64,000 nt of DNA from Edaphobacter sp. (lineage in GTDB: Bacteria > Acidobacteriota > Terriglobia > Terriglobales > Acidobacteriaceae), in NCBI RefSeq assembly GCF_028283685.1, contig NZ_JAPWKF010000009.1:1-64000 (forward strand), read 5' to 3'. The stretch's first letter is position 1. Each line of letters begins with the position of its first letter. This document shows positions 1 through 7,906 of this stretch, one piece after another. Under the pieces are notes generated by a model, which worked only from the letters and a program-made list of their open reading frames with translations, was not told where the DNA came from and searched no databases. A program made the position numbers and the translations under genes.

Positions 1-45
1 GTTGCGGGGGTAGGATTTGAACCTACGACCTTTGGGTTATGAGCC
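1..45 (-). other. 3' half of tRNA-Met(CAT), 5' half missing (att-like scar)
   Basis: Read on the minus strand, this stretch gives an anticodon loop CTCATAA (anticodon CAT), the 3' side of the anticodon stem, a variable loop, a perfectly paired T arm (GTAGG / CCTAC around TTCAAAT) and a 3' acceptor strand CCCCGCA followed by A and C at the window edge. The bases upstream of the loop do not pair with the 3' anticodon stem and are reductase coding sequence, so the D arm and 5' acceptor strand are absent. A tRNA 3' half ending in the anticodon loop is the usual footprint of a tyrosine-recombinase attachment site. That origin is inferred; no integrase is visible in the window. Confidence 0.75.
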
Positions 46-350
46 GTAGGAGTCTGAGGTATCGAAGAAGCGGAGGCCGTTGTCGTTGTAGCCGTCGAGG
101 AGGAGCCGGGTGAAGGGGTTGTTGCCGAGCCTGACCTGGTTAGAGGAGCCTCCGAAGCCGACAGTGCCGGTGCCCATGGCGAGGCGCGAGGTACGGATGC
201 CGGTGTTGCCGAGCACCACTTCATCCTGCGCGGTGAATTTTTGGGGAGCGGTTCGAGCGCGATGAGTGCGCCGGGCGAGCTGGTGGCAAGCCATGCGGCC
301 CCGAGGCCTTTGGCGCTGCGGCGAAGGAAGTCTCTCCTGAGCATCAGCAT
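37..350 (-). pseudogene. Tat-exported aldo/keto reductase, N-terminal remnant, frameshifted and truncated
   Basis: The minus strand from the ATG at 344 or 350 encodes MLRRDFLRRSAKGLGAAWLA, a typical twin-arginine signal (RRDFLRR). After an AAAAA run near 240 the frame changes by one base and continues as an aldo/keto reductase N-terminus: LGNTGIRTSRLAMGTGT, then FFDTSDSYGS carrying the family Asp and Tyr. The reading frame then runs into the tRNA-Met 3' half and stops at TAA inside its anticodon loop. Intact family members are about 300 residues or longer, so only roughly the first 100 remain. The gene is dead in this form unless the junction is an assembly artefact. Confidence 0.75.
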
Positions 351-515
351 CGGCGACACCTCTTGGGAACTTACGATACGCCTGCGTGGGAGCGGGGTTA
401 GGGGCTGCGGCGATTTTTCTAAACGAAATTTTGATGAATGGCGACAGGTGTTGAGAAGTGTTAACAGTGCGCGAAGGCTGGCAACCCTTCGGCGCGTTCT
501 TCCTTCTCTTTCAGG

Positions 516-2387
516 ATGAGTTTCTTACGCCTTCCTAGAGCAGGCGCCGGGTTGTTGCTTGGCGCAGGAGTGATGGTGTGGGCGCAGGCTGCGGGCCAAC
601 AGCAGCGCCTTTCATCTGAAGATGTACAGATTGTGGCGCAGACGGCGAAGCAGTCGGCTTATGGCTTCTCGCTGGCGGCGTGGTGCACTTTGAAAAATCG
701 CAATGGGCTGCAGCAGTATGCCATGGTGGTCGCTGCATGGCAGCAGAGGAATCATTGGAAGGAATTAGAGGCGGGGCCGGTTAAGACGGAGCTGGCGGCG
801 GGAGAGTATGAGGGGCTTAAGAAGGAGGCGTTCAATGAGTTCAATGCGCATGCCTTCAAGTCGGCGTTTCTGTGTGCGGGGATTGCGAATGTGTTGCGGG
901 AGCCGGAGCATGATCCTTCGCAGCAGTATGGAGCCGAGCTGAGCAGGATTGCTGCGGCGAGTGTCGCTGCGACACCACCTGCTGCGATTGCGCAGGGGGG
1001 GACGAATTCCGTCGCTCCATCTGCGGGAGCAGGTGCAGTGAGCGGAGGAGCTTCGCCGAATGCTGCGGCCGCTGGCAGTGCAAACTCTTCCGTGCCGCAG
1101 CGGGGTTCTGTGGGGCAGGCGACGTCGCAAGAGAATACAACGGTGCAGGGTGGAGTGCCGCCGACTGCTCCTGTGGCGGCGAGCGGGCCAGTGACGGTGG
1201 GCGATGCCTCGATTACTCCGCCTGCCGGATGGACGGTCTCTAAGAGCGCGACGGACCAGGCGATTCTGCAGAAGTCGATGGTGACAATGGTGCGGTCCAG
1301 CCGCGCCGAGGCGAAGCTTCTGATCTCGCTGACGGTGCAGCCGATGCAGGGAGGTATCGACCAGGCTTTTCCGGTGGCGGTGCGGAGAAACTTTCCCGGG
1401 CCACCGATGGAGTTGAAGTACATCAGCAAGGGTGTGACGCGCGGCGGTCTGCAGGCGCGCACGGTGCGGGATGGAGGCAGGCTGAATCTGCCGGGCAATC
1501 CGCGAGCGCGTGTGCGTGCTGTGGGAGTAGCGCTGCCGGATGGCCGGTTGTTTGTGGCCATGATCCTGATGCGGTCGGATTGGGAGAGCCTGATGTCGAA
1601 GGCTGACGACGAGTTTGAGGAGATGGTGGCGTCACTGCGTTTTGCAACGCAGCCCGAGGCATCGTTGTGGGACTTCAATCGTCCGCCGAAGGGTTCAGGC
1701 GGGCAGAAGGGGCTGTACTGGGCGAATGGACTGATCAATATGCCGAACGCCTTTGGAGGCATGGACCTGCGTGCGGAGCGGTACTACGTGATGCTGTTTC
1801 CTAACGGACAGGCGTACAGCGAACTGCCGGAGGATGGGCACGTCGATGATATGAACTTCGCTGCGTTGTGCCAGAAGAGACCGAAGAACTGCGGCACCTA
1901 TGACATCAGTGGTGGTCAGATCCACTTCAAGTGGCTGAAGGAGTATGGGCTGGTGGAGGAGACGCAGGGGCCGTGGTCGGCGGGAGATAAAGGTGGGCTG
2001 GATACGAATGGACATCACTACACACGGATTCTTCCGGTGCATGGACTTCGGGTGAGCGGCAAATACACAAGCACGTTTGCCTCGGTGGGTTCGATCGGCG
2101 GGCAGTCGAATAGCGTTGTGTCGGAGAAGTACATCACGTTCACGCCGGATGGGCGGTACCAGAAGTCGGGCTTCGCGGGGGCTAGCTTCGACAATACGAA
2201 TGCGGCCGGGACCGTTGCTTCTAAGAAGAGCGTTACGGCGGGGACTTACAGGATTGAAGGATATACGTTGATGCTGACACCGAATGGAGGCTCTCCGGAG
2301 CTGTACAGTGTGATCTTTGAAGACCCTTCTCCTTCACCAAAAGCGATTTTTATCAACGATGACGGTTTTCTGCGTAGTGGCAGCTAG
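516..2387 (+). CDS. secreted protein of unknown function, three-part architecture
   Basis: The 623-residue product begins with a signal peptide (hydrophobic stretch at about residues 10-27 ending in QAAG). A mature N-terminal segment reaches about residue 150, followed by a low-complexity Ala/Gly/Ser linker to about 220. A compact domain near 225-375 starts VGDASITPPAGW and recalls small PsbP/DUF1795-like folds. The C-terminal half (about 385-623) is rich in Gly, Tyr and Phe and includes a lipocalin-like stretch GKYTSTF ... YRIEGYTLML. I recognise no catalytic motif. It stands alone between the reductase remnant and the PEBP gene, on the same strand as the latter. Function unknown; the domain comparisons are impressions only. 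Confidence 0.8.
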   Translation: MSFLRLPRAGAGLLLGAGVMVWAQAAGQQQRLSSEDVQIVAQTAKQSAYGFSLAAWCTLKNRNGLQQYAMVVAAWQQRNHWKELEAGPVKTELAAGEYEGLKKEAFNEFNAHAFKSAFLCAGIANVLREPEHDPSQQYGAELSRIAAASVAATPPAAIAQGGTNSVAPSAGAGAVSGGASPNAAAAGSANSSVPQRGSVGQATSQENTTVQGGVPPTAPVAASGPVTVGDASITPPAGWTVSKSATDQAILQKSMVTMVRSSRAEAKLLISLTVQPMQGGIDQAFPVAVRRNFPGPPMELKYISKGVTRGGLQARTVRDGGRLNLPGNPRARVRAVGVALPDGRLFVAMILMRSDWESLMSKADDEFEEMVASLRFATQPEASLWDFNRPPKGSGGQKGLYWANGLINMPNAFGGMDLRAERYYVMLFPNGQAYSELPEDGHVDDMNFAALCQKRPKNCGTYDISGGQIHFKWLKEYGLVEETQGPWSAGDKGGLDTNGHHYTRILPVHGLRVSGKYTSTFASVGSIGGQSNSVVSEKYITFTPDGRYQKSGFAGASFDNTNAAGTVASKKSVTAGTYRIEGYTLMLTPNGGSPELYSVIFEDPSPSPKAIFINDDGFLRSGS

Positions 2388-2447
2388 TATGGCGGGCCGG
2401 CAAAGTTGTGCAGGAGTTTGTATTGTTGAGGGAGGAGATGATTCCGC

Positions 2448-3074
2448 ATGAGACTGACGAGCAAGAGCTTTAAGGATGGGGAAGCGATTCCGGGCGAGTT
2501 TGCCTTTGCGGTGCCGGATGCGGCGAATCATGTGGCGCTGAGTACGGACCGGAATCCTGAGCTGGCGTGGACGGAGGTGCCGGAGGGCACGGAGTCGTTT
2601 GCTCTGGTGGTGCACGATCCGGATGTGCCGAGCAGGGGCGATGACGTGAATCAGGAGGGCAGGGAGGTTCCTGCCGATCTGCCACGGGTGAACTTCTTTC
2701 ACTGGACGCTGCTGGATATTCCTGCGAAGACGCGGGAGATTGCCGCGGGCAGCCAGGGGGACGGAATTACGGCGCGGGGCAAGCGCGGACCGGCGGCTCC
2801 GGGAGGAATGCGCCATGGGCTGAACAGCTACACGCAGTGGTTTGCGGGCGATGCGCAGATGGAGGGCGATTACTTCGGCTATGACGGGCCGTGCCCTCCG
2901 TGGAACGACACGATCGTGCACCACTATGTCTTTACGCTGTATGCGCTGGACGTGGAGGCGCTGGAGATTGACGGCGAGATTACGGGCGATAAGGTGCTGG
3001 AGGCCGTGAAAGGGCATGTTCTGGCCGAAGCGTCGCTGACCGGGACGTATTCGCTGAATCCGAAGGTAAAGTAG
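2448..3074 (+). CDS. YbhB/YbcL family Raf-kinase-inhibitor-like (PEBP) protein
   Basis: This 208-residue protein fits the bacterial phosphatidylethanolamine-binding protein family. The first conserved block holds the DPDVP anion-pocket motif, followed by a FFHWTLLDIP strand; the second holds the GPCPPWNDTIVHHYVFTLYAL block corresponding to GPxPPxGxHHY in the family. There is no signal peptide, so it is probably cytoplasmic. A GGGAGGAG ribosome site lies about 10 bases before the ATG. Bacterial members have no settled substrate; small anionic ligands or inhibition of proteases or kinases have been suggested for the family. A strong terminator follows the stop. Confidence 0.92.
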   Translation: MRLTSKSFKDGEAIPGEFAFAVPDAANHVALSTDRNPELAWTEVPEGTESFALVVHDPDVPSRGDDVNQEGREVPADLPRVNFFHWTLLDIPAKTREIAAGSQGDGITARGKRGPAAPGGMRHGLNSYTQWFAGDAQMEGDYFGYDGPCPPWNDTIVHHYVFTLYALDVEALEIDGEITGDKVLEAVKGHVLAEASLTGTYSLNPKVK

Positions 3075-3093
3075 CGGGCGAGGGTTGGCGGAA

Positions 3094-3125
3094 GGCGCTG
3101 GCTGGGTGGCCAGCGCCCTGTTTTT
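3094..3125 (+). terminator. Rho-independent terminator after the PEBP gene
   Basis: A perfect 9-bp stem (GGCGCTGGC / GCCAGCGCC) with a 6-base loop is followed within three bases by TTTTT. It lies 20 bases after the PEBP stop codon. Confidence 0.85.
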
Positions 3126-3234
3126 GGCCCGTCACGGGTTTGGCGGGGCGCGAAACGGGACGGAAGTGGCTTTGACCGGATACACTTGAAGGCAGGTTGG
3201 CTTAGCCCCCGTTCCAGACTCAAGGATTCAGTAA

Positions 3235-3819
3235 ATGAAACTGTGGTTTTCGGTAGTTGTGTTGGCACTCTGTCTGATCCCTGCTTCCGCTCACGCTCAG
3301 GTCGGTGTGTATATCAATCCTGTTGCTGCGCGGATCAGCACGTCGACGGCGGACAGCGGCACCTTTGCCTTCCTTGGAGACGGAAATAAGTCGGCCTGGT
3401 TCGAGGGCGTGAACATTGGCGGGTTCTACGACCGTTATCACGGCAAGTCGGTGGATGTGGGCTTCGATGTCCGCGATACCTACATGGGTTCGAACAATGC
3501 GCGCCTGAATGACTTTCTGGTGGGTGCGCGGGTGGTGGCGAAGAACCTGTCTCCGATGTGGCGTCCTTATGTGCAGCTGTCGGGCGGCGCGGGAACGACG
3601 CGTGCGCCGCACAGCACGATCAAGACGACGCGTGCGACGTGGGCGGTCTTTGCCGGTGCGGACTACAAGCTGAGCCGGGTGGTGAATATCCGCGCCTTTG
3701 AAGTTGGCTACGGCTCGCTGACGACGATCTCGAGCGCGACGGTGGGAAGCGCGGCGACCTCGCTGCCGTCGTCGAAGATGCTGCAGGTGAGTGCGGGTCT
3801 TGTCTTCCGCTTCAAGTAA
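3235..3819 (+). CDS. small outer-membrane beta-barrel-like protein
   Basis: The 194-residue product starts with a clear signal peptide (MKLWFSVVVLALCLIPASAHA, cleavage expected after AHA). The mature part alternates polar and aromatic or hydrophobic residues in strand-sized blocks (VGVYINPVAARI, VNIGGFYDRY, VDVGFDVRDTY, RPYVQLSGGAG, WAVFAGADYKL, VNIRAFEVGYG) and ends in LVFRFK, close to the terminal aromatic signature of outer-membrane barrels. The length suits an 8-stranded OmpX/OmpA-like barrel. No enzyme motif is visible, so the precise role is unknown. Strong terminators flank the gene on both sides, so it is probably monocistronic. Confidence 0.8.
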   Translation: MKLWFSVVVLALCLIPASAHAQVGVYINPVAARISTSTADSGTFAFLGDGNKSAWFEGVNIGGFYDRYHGKSVDVGFDVRDTYMGSNNARLNDFLVGARVVAKNLSPMWRPYVQLSGGAGTTRAPHSTIKTTRATWAVFAGADYKLSRVVNIRAFEVGYGSLTTISSATVGSAATSLPSSKMLQVSAGLVFRFK

Positions 3820-3862
3820 AGCTCTTCGCTTCAACAAAAAAGATCAGTAGAAGATTCAAAGG

Positions 3863-3899
3863 CCGCCGGTGTGTCAGGACGACATGCCGGCGGTTTTTT
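3863..3899 (+). terminator. Rho-independent terminator after the barrel gene
   Basis: A 13-bp stem with two G-T pairs (CCGCCGGTGTGTC / GACATGCCGGCGG), a 5-base loop and six T. It separates the barrel gene from the convergent P450 gene, whose stop is at 3904. Confidence 0.9.
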
Positions 3900-3903
3900 G
3901 CGT

Positions 3904-5493
3904 TCAGCGCGGATGGAGGCGCATCATGACGGGATCGCGCGGGCGGAGGGTGATCTTGGCCTGCGGAACGGGCGTGGTGGTGCCGAGGTAGTCCATGCGC
4001 CAACGGCTGGCGATGGTGGCGATGGAGAGGACGCCTTCCATCCAGGCGAAGTTCTCGCCGATGCACTGGCGGCTGCCGGCGCCGAAGGGGAAGTAGGCAA
4101 AGCGCGGGCGGGCGGCCCTGGCCTCGGGGGTGAAGCGGTCAGGGTCGAAGCGTAGCGGGTCGGGGAAGAGCTCGGGCCGCCGGCTGACGATGTACTGACT
4201 CATGAAGAAGTGCGCACCTGCGGGGATGCGATAGGGACCGAGGGTGACGGGCTTGATGGACATGCGTCCCATGGCCCAGGCGGGCGGGTAGAGGCGCATG
4301 GATTCGGCGAAGACCTGCTCGGTGTAGCGGAGGGCGGGGTAGTCGGCGAGGGTGGGCAGGCGGTGCCGCAGGGAGGGATTCGTGGTCGAAAAGCGGGTCC
4401 CTCCGCTGCGCGCTTCGCGCTCCGGTCGGGATGACACGTTTGGAGATGGTGGCTCGCCTGGCATTGCAAAATGCGGGGGTTCCTCGGCTTCGTCCCTTTG
4501 GGGCTTCGCTCGGAATGCCACTCCATTTTTGTGCGTGTCCGGTCGGAATACCGCTTCGTTGGAGGGGATGCCGTTGGTTGGCGTACCGAGAACGGCGTCG
4601 AGTTCGGCGTGGAGCCTGGCTTCGGCTTCGGGGTTCTGGGAGAGGAGATACCAGGTCCAGGCGAGGGCGTTGGCGGTGGTCTCGTAGCCGGCGAGGAAGA
4701 TGGTGAGGACCTCGTCGCGGATCTGCTGGTCGGAGAGCGCGGAGCCGTCTTCGTCGCGGGAGGCGATGAGCATGGAGAGGAGATCGCCGCGGTCTTCGCC
4801 GGTGGAGCGGTGTTCGGCGATGAGCCGGTTGACGACCTCGTCGAGGCGAGCCTTGGAGCGGCGGAAGGCGTTGATCTTTGGGATAGGTACGGGAAAAGGG
4901 AGATCCAGGACGGTTTCCATGCGGGGGAAGGCGACGAGGAAGTTGTAGATCTCCATGATGGCGTTGACCTCGTCGTTGATGCGACGGATGTCGTCGGTGA
5001 CCTTGGTATGGAAGAGGGTGCGGGCGACGATCTCAAGCGACAGGGACATCATGGAGGCGGAGATGTCGAGGGTCTCGCCGTCGTTCCAGGAGGCGATGTG
5101 GTTTGCGGAGCTGGAGACGATCTCATCGGCGTAGGCGGCGATGCGCTGGCGGTGGAATGCCGGTGCGACGATGCGGCGGTTGCGGATGTGGATGGGGTCG
5201 TCGGAGGTGATGAGGCCTTCGCCGAGAAGGATCTTCATGCGGCGGACGGTGCGCTCCTTGACGAAGGATGCGCCCTGGGTGACGAGGATCTCCTGGATGT
5301 AGGCGGGGTCGGTGACGAAGATGATGGGGGTGCCCATGAAGCGGTAGTGGGCGATGGAGCCGTAGGTGCGCTGCAGATATTCGAAGAGCCGGATGGGCTC
5401 GCCGAGCTTGACCCAGTCCTTGTGAGCGTAGAAAGGCAGCGAGAAGCGGAGGCCCGGGGGCATGGTCCATCTGTTTCTGTCGGGGCGGCTCAT
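3904..5493 (-). CDS. cytochrome P450 with a 74-residue repeat-derived insertion
   Basis: This 529-residue heme monooxygenase has the full P450 core. The I-helix AGYETT is at 268-273, K-helix E397xxR400, the PDRF block near 451, and the heme loop FGAGSRQCIG at 470-479 with Cys477 as thiolate ligand. Without residues 304-377 it would be about 455 residues, normal for a soluble bacterial P450. That segment (DNA 4363-4584) interrupts the family's usual join between LDAVLG and RLPTLADYPALRYTE just before helix K. It is Pro/Arg/Ser/Glu-rich and derives from palindromic intergenic-type repeats. The insertion is exactly in frame (222 bp). The gene follows tmk by 15 bases. Substrate unknown; whether the enzyme still folds is open. 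Confidence 0.93.
   Translation of the reverse strand: MSRPDRNRWTMPPGLRFSLPFYAHKDWVKLGEPIRLFEYLQRTYGSIAHYRFMGTPIIFVTDPAYIQEILVTQGASFVKERTVRRMKILLGEGLITSDDPIHIRNRRIVAPAFHRQRIAAYADEIVSSSANHIASWNDGETLDISASMMSLSLEIVARTLFHTKVTDDIRRINDEVNAIMEIYNFLVAFPRMETVLDLPFPVPIPKINAFRRSKARLDEVVNRLIAEHRSTGEDRGDLLSMLIASRDEDGSALSDQQIRDEVLTIFLAGYETTANALAWTWYLLSQNPEAEARLHAELDAVLGTPTNGIPSNEAVFRPDTHKNGVAFRAKPQRDEAEEPPHFAMPGEPPSPNVSSRPEREARSGGTRFSTTNPSLRHRLPTLADYPALRYTEQVFAESMRLYPPAWAMGRMSIKPVTLGPYRIPAGAHFFMSQYIVSRRPELFPDPLRFDPDRFTPEARAARPRFAYFPFGAGSRQCIGENFAWMEGVLSIATIASRWRMDYLGTTTPVPQAKITLRPRDPVMMRLHPR
4363..4584. repeat. dispersed palindromic repeat cluster inserted in the P450 gene
   Basis: The 222-bp insertion holds at least two related modules. 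One (about 4377-4440) has the core GGGTCCCTCCGCTGCGCGCTT and ends GTCGGGATGACAC. The other (about 4468-4532) has GGGTTCCTCGGCTTCG and ends CTCGGAATGCCAC. A partial third is near 4536-4570. This wording (GGG-CCTC-GCT-CG ... GGATGAC) matches my recollection of short dispersed repeats common between genes of Acidobacteriota. Copy number in this genome cannot be checked here. Confidence 0.65.
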
Positions 5494-5508
5494 TGCAGGG
5501 TTAGATGG

Positions 5509-6183
5509 TCAGGCGACGGGTGCGGGGATGCGTGTGGAGACGATCTCGCGGATGCGTGCGAAGATCTGCTCGATGCCGGCGTCATCGCGGACGGCGACGA
5601 CGCGTTGCGGATCGCGTGCGGCGATGGCCTCGTAGGCGTGATAGATGCGGCGGTAGAACTCGTCGCCTTCGCGCTCGAAGCGGCCTTCGTCGGTGCCCTT
5701 CTGCTGCATGCTGCGCTGGTTGCGGCGGCGGGCGCGGTGGAGGGAGGAGTCGAGCGGAGGCAGCAGGAGCAGGGTGAGGTCGGGCTGGAGGTCGTCGCAG
5801 ACGGCACGGTGCATGGCAAGGATGCGCTCGGAGCCGAGCTGGCGCCCTGCGCCCTGGTAGGCCTCGGAGGAGTCGGTGTAGCGGTCGCAGAGGACGATGG
5901 CGCCGGATGCGAGCGCGGGGAGGATGATCTCGTGGATGGACTGGGCGCGGTCGGCGAACATGAGGGCCATCTCGGCGAGCGGAGCGATGGGACCGAGGGT
6001 GGCCTCGGAGCGCGAGTCGAGCAGGATGGAGCGGATGCGGTCGCCGAGGACGGTGCCGCCGGGCTGGCGCAGGGTTACGACCTTGTGGCCCTCGGACTCG
6101 AGTGAGGCGGCGAGACGGCGGAGCTGGGTGGTCTTGCCGGAGCCGTCGAGGCCCTCGAAGGTGATGAAGTATCCGCGAGGCAT
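5509..6183 (-). CDS. tmk: thymidylate kinase
   Basis: This enzyme phosphorylates dTMP to dTDP with ATP. The 224-residue protein opens MPRGYFITFEGLDGSGKTTQ with the P-loop at 11-18. It also has an arginine-bearing LRQPGGT segment in the position of the family DRx/EPGGT loop, a CDRYTDSSEAYQGAGR nucleoside block, and a C-terminal helical region. The frame stays open upstream to 6444, but that extension is unlike any Tmk and overlaps the next gene, so the ATG at 6183 is chosen. It appears to be the first gene of a two-gene unit with the P450. Confidence 0.93.
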   Translation of the reverse strand: MPRGYFITFEGLDGSGKTTQLRRLAASLESEGHKVVTLRQPGGTVLGDRIRSILLDSRSEATLGPIAPLAEMALMFADRAQSIHEIILPALASGAIVLCDRYTDSSEAYQGAGRQLGSERILAMHRAVCDDLQPDLTLLLLPPLDSSLHRARRRNQRSMQQKGTDEGRFEREGDEFYRRIYHAYEAIAARDPQRVVAVRDDAGIEQIFARIREIVSTRIPAPVA

Positions 6184-6391
6184 GCTGTGGACAGGATAAA
6201 TGGTGTGATTGGGGTTGGAGAAAGATGGGGCGGGCAGATTCAGCTTGATCTGTGGCGCAGAGGCCGCCTTTAGGGACGTATCTTTGAACTTCAAGCTTCC
6301 GGATTGCGGATGACCGGCAGCTTCATGCCGACGCAATTGCACATCGCTTCCAAGAACGAATTGGGCGTCAATGAGGACGTAACGCATGTTG

Positions 6392-7639
6392 TTAGTCGGG
6401 GATGAAATAACTCGCATGCGGATCTGGATATCGGAGGAGGTCATTCTGTACGATGCCCCGTTGAAGTTCTGCCCTGATCTCGGGAGTATCGGGGAGGACG
6501 AGGCATCGCTCTAGTTGTAGAGGCGCGGGTTTTTTTTCGCCACGTACCGAGAGAAGCAGAAAAGGCTCTCCGGGAGTTAAAGGTGTCTCCATCTTCAATG
6601 GCGCATATTCAAAGTGATCGTAATACCTATATGTACTCGCTATTACATCGATCGATTCGCCGACCTTATATCCGGTAGAACCTTTGAGAACGCCGTCCAG
6701 GCGCACGGTGGCTTTCTCATTCACCTCAATGTGTAATTGCTGATCTTGAGATTTTTTTAGGGAAGTTACGCTCAATATCTGATCCGCTTCGCGACCGCGA
6801 ACGAAAATTGGAATGCGGCACTCAACAGGAAGTACCGTCACCTTGTTGTTCTCTTGATTTCCCGTCGCTGACGGGACTCCATTGTGATGCCAGTCATAGA
6901 GATGCCAGCCTTCGGATGCGGGATAGATGTCTTCAAGATCGCGGCAGGGCCTCCAATTCGTGAGGCAGGCCAGATTAAAAGTAGTCAGCCAACGCATCTC
7001 CGATTCGGGAGCGTCTGGGGTAAACGATACATTGACCATGAGACAAAATGAGCAGCCTCCAGGTCTCGTGTACTTATAGTACGGATGTTTGGCGAGTTGC
7101 TCGCTGTAGGTCCAGCCATCCCAGCTTAGGTGGCTCGTTGCACCGCTAGTGGCGATAAGCGCATATCCCTCAAAACCCCTAAAAGGAGGAACCTGGTAGA
7201 TGAAGACTGCGCTCTTTCGCAAAACAATCGAGTCTTGAACGGTAAAGGTTACGCTCAAGTCTGCGTCCCTGCCTCCGAGAAACCAACTAAGCCTGAAGAG
7301 ACCCAATACAATCTGACGGGTCGGGACATGGTCCAACGCTCGTCCAAATCGTGCTTCCACCAACTCCATGGGACTTCTCAGCGTTATGGTGTAGCGACAG
7401 AAAGAAGCGTTGCAGTCTCCTTGATAGTGTCCGTACTTCCCCCACTTATGAGTCAGACTCTCTGCTTCGGGCCACTTGGTTTGGCGAAGCTTCAGGGCTT
7501 GGAAATCGGCCATCAAGTGCTCGGCCTGCCGTCTGAAGAGATAGGACTCGATACGGACGATGGCTCCAAGCAGAAGGAGAAGGCCAAGCATTGCTACAGC
7601 TGCGCAGCGAAATTTACGGACTGTAGTGGCCGATGTCAT
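6392..7639 (-). CDS. membrane-anchored protein of unknown function
   Basis: The 415-residue product has one N-terminal transmembrane segment (about 12-28, VAMLGLLLLLGAIV) and a large remainder probably outside the cytoplasm. It contains cysteine-bearing stretches (GDCNASFCRY; GGCSFCLMVNV; NLACLTNWRPC), which suggests disulfides. I recognise no family. A Ser/Glu/Lys-rich region VTSLKKSQDQQLHIEV precedes a C-terminal domain with VRLDGVLKGSTGYKVGESIDV. Base composition is visibly lower in GC than the flanking tmk and reductase genes, so horizontal origin is possible. It stands 208 bp upstream of tmk on the same strand. Confidence 0.75.
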   Translation of the reverse strand: MTSATTVRKFRCAAVAMLGLLLLLGAIVRIESYLFRRQAEHLMADFQALKLRQTKWPEAESLTHKWGKYGHYQGDCNASFCRYTITLRSPMELVEARFGRALDHVPTRQIVLGLFRLSWFLGGRDADLSVTFTVQDSIVLRKSAVFIYQVPPFRGFEGYALIATSGATSHLSWDGWTYSEQLAKHPYYKYTRPGGCSFCLMVNVSFTPDAPESEMRWLTTFNLACLTNWRPCRDLEDIYPASEGWHLYDWHHNGVPSATGNQENNKVTVLPVECRIPIFVRGREADQILSVTSLKKSQDQQLHIEVNEKATVRLDGVLKGSTGYKVGESIDVIASTYRYYDHFEYAPLKMETPLTPGEPFLLLSVRGEKKPAPLQLERCLVLPDTPEIRAELQRGIVQNDLLRYPDPHASYFIPD

Positions 7640-7906
7640 GCGTCCTTAAACATCACATAGTTGCCGCCTGTCCGCATCAAGAATTGTCGTTTTGCATGCC
7701 GAGTTTCCTGTGACACCTGACAGATCGGCATCAGTTGGATCGGCTTCGATGTTCAAAAAAGATCAGGGTATTCGGTTGGGTTATGGGCGTATCCCCAGCA
7801 ATAACGGAGGTTTCGGATTAGTTCTCATAAACGCCGTTCAGGCACGTAAGCAGTTGCCGGGAATTGGCCTTAAATGCTCACGTGCCTGGTTGGCTTGAAG
7901 GGTTTG

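Noticed and set aside
4471..6105. Long plus-strand open frame opposite the P450 and tmk genes (544 codons)
   Set aside because: It is the complement of two well-supported minus-strand genes; its Asp/Gly/Val-rich, low-complexity composition is typical of an antisense frame in high-GC DNA.
6184..6444. Upstream in-frame extension of tmk by 87 codons
   Set aside because: Tmk homology begins at MPRGYFITFEGLDGSGKT; the extension shows no resemblance to the family and overlaps the end of the 6392-7639 gene.
7692..7898. 68-codon plus-strand frame in the gap between the membrane-anchored gene and the aldo/keto reductase
   Set aside because: No ribosome site, no recognisable motif, mixed composition; not enough to call a gene.
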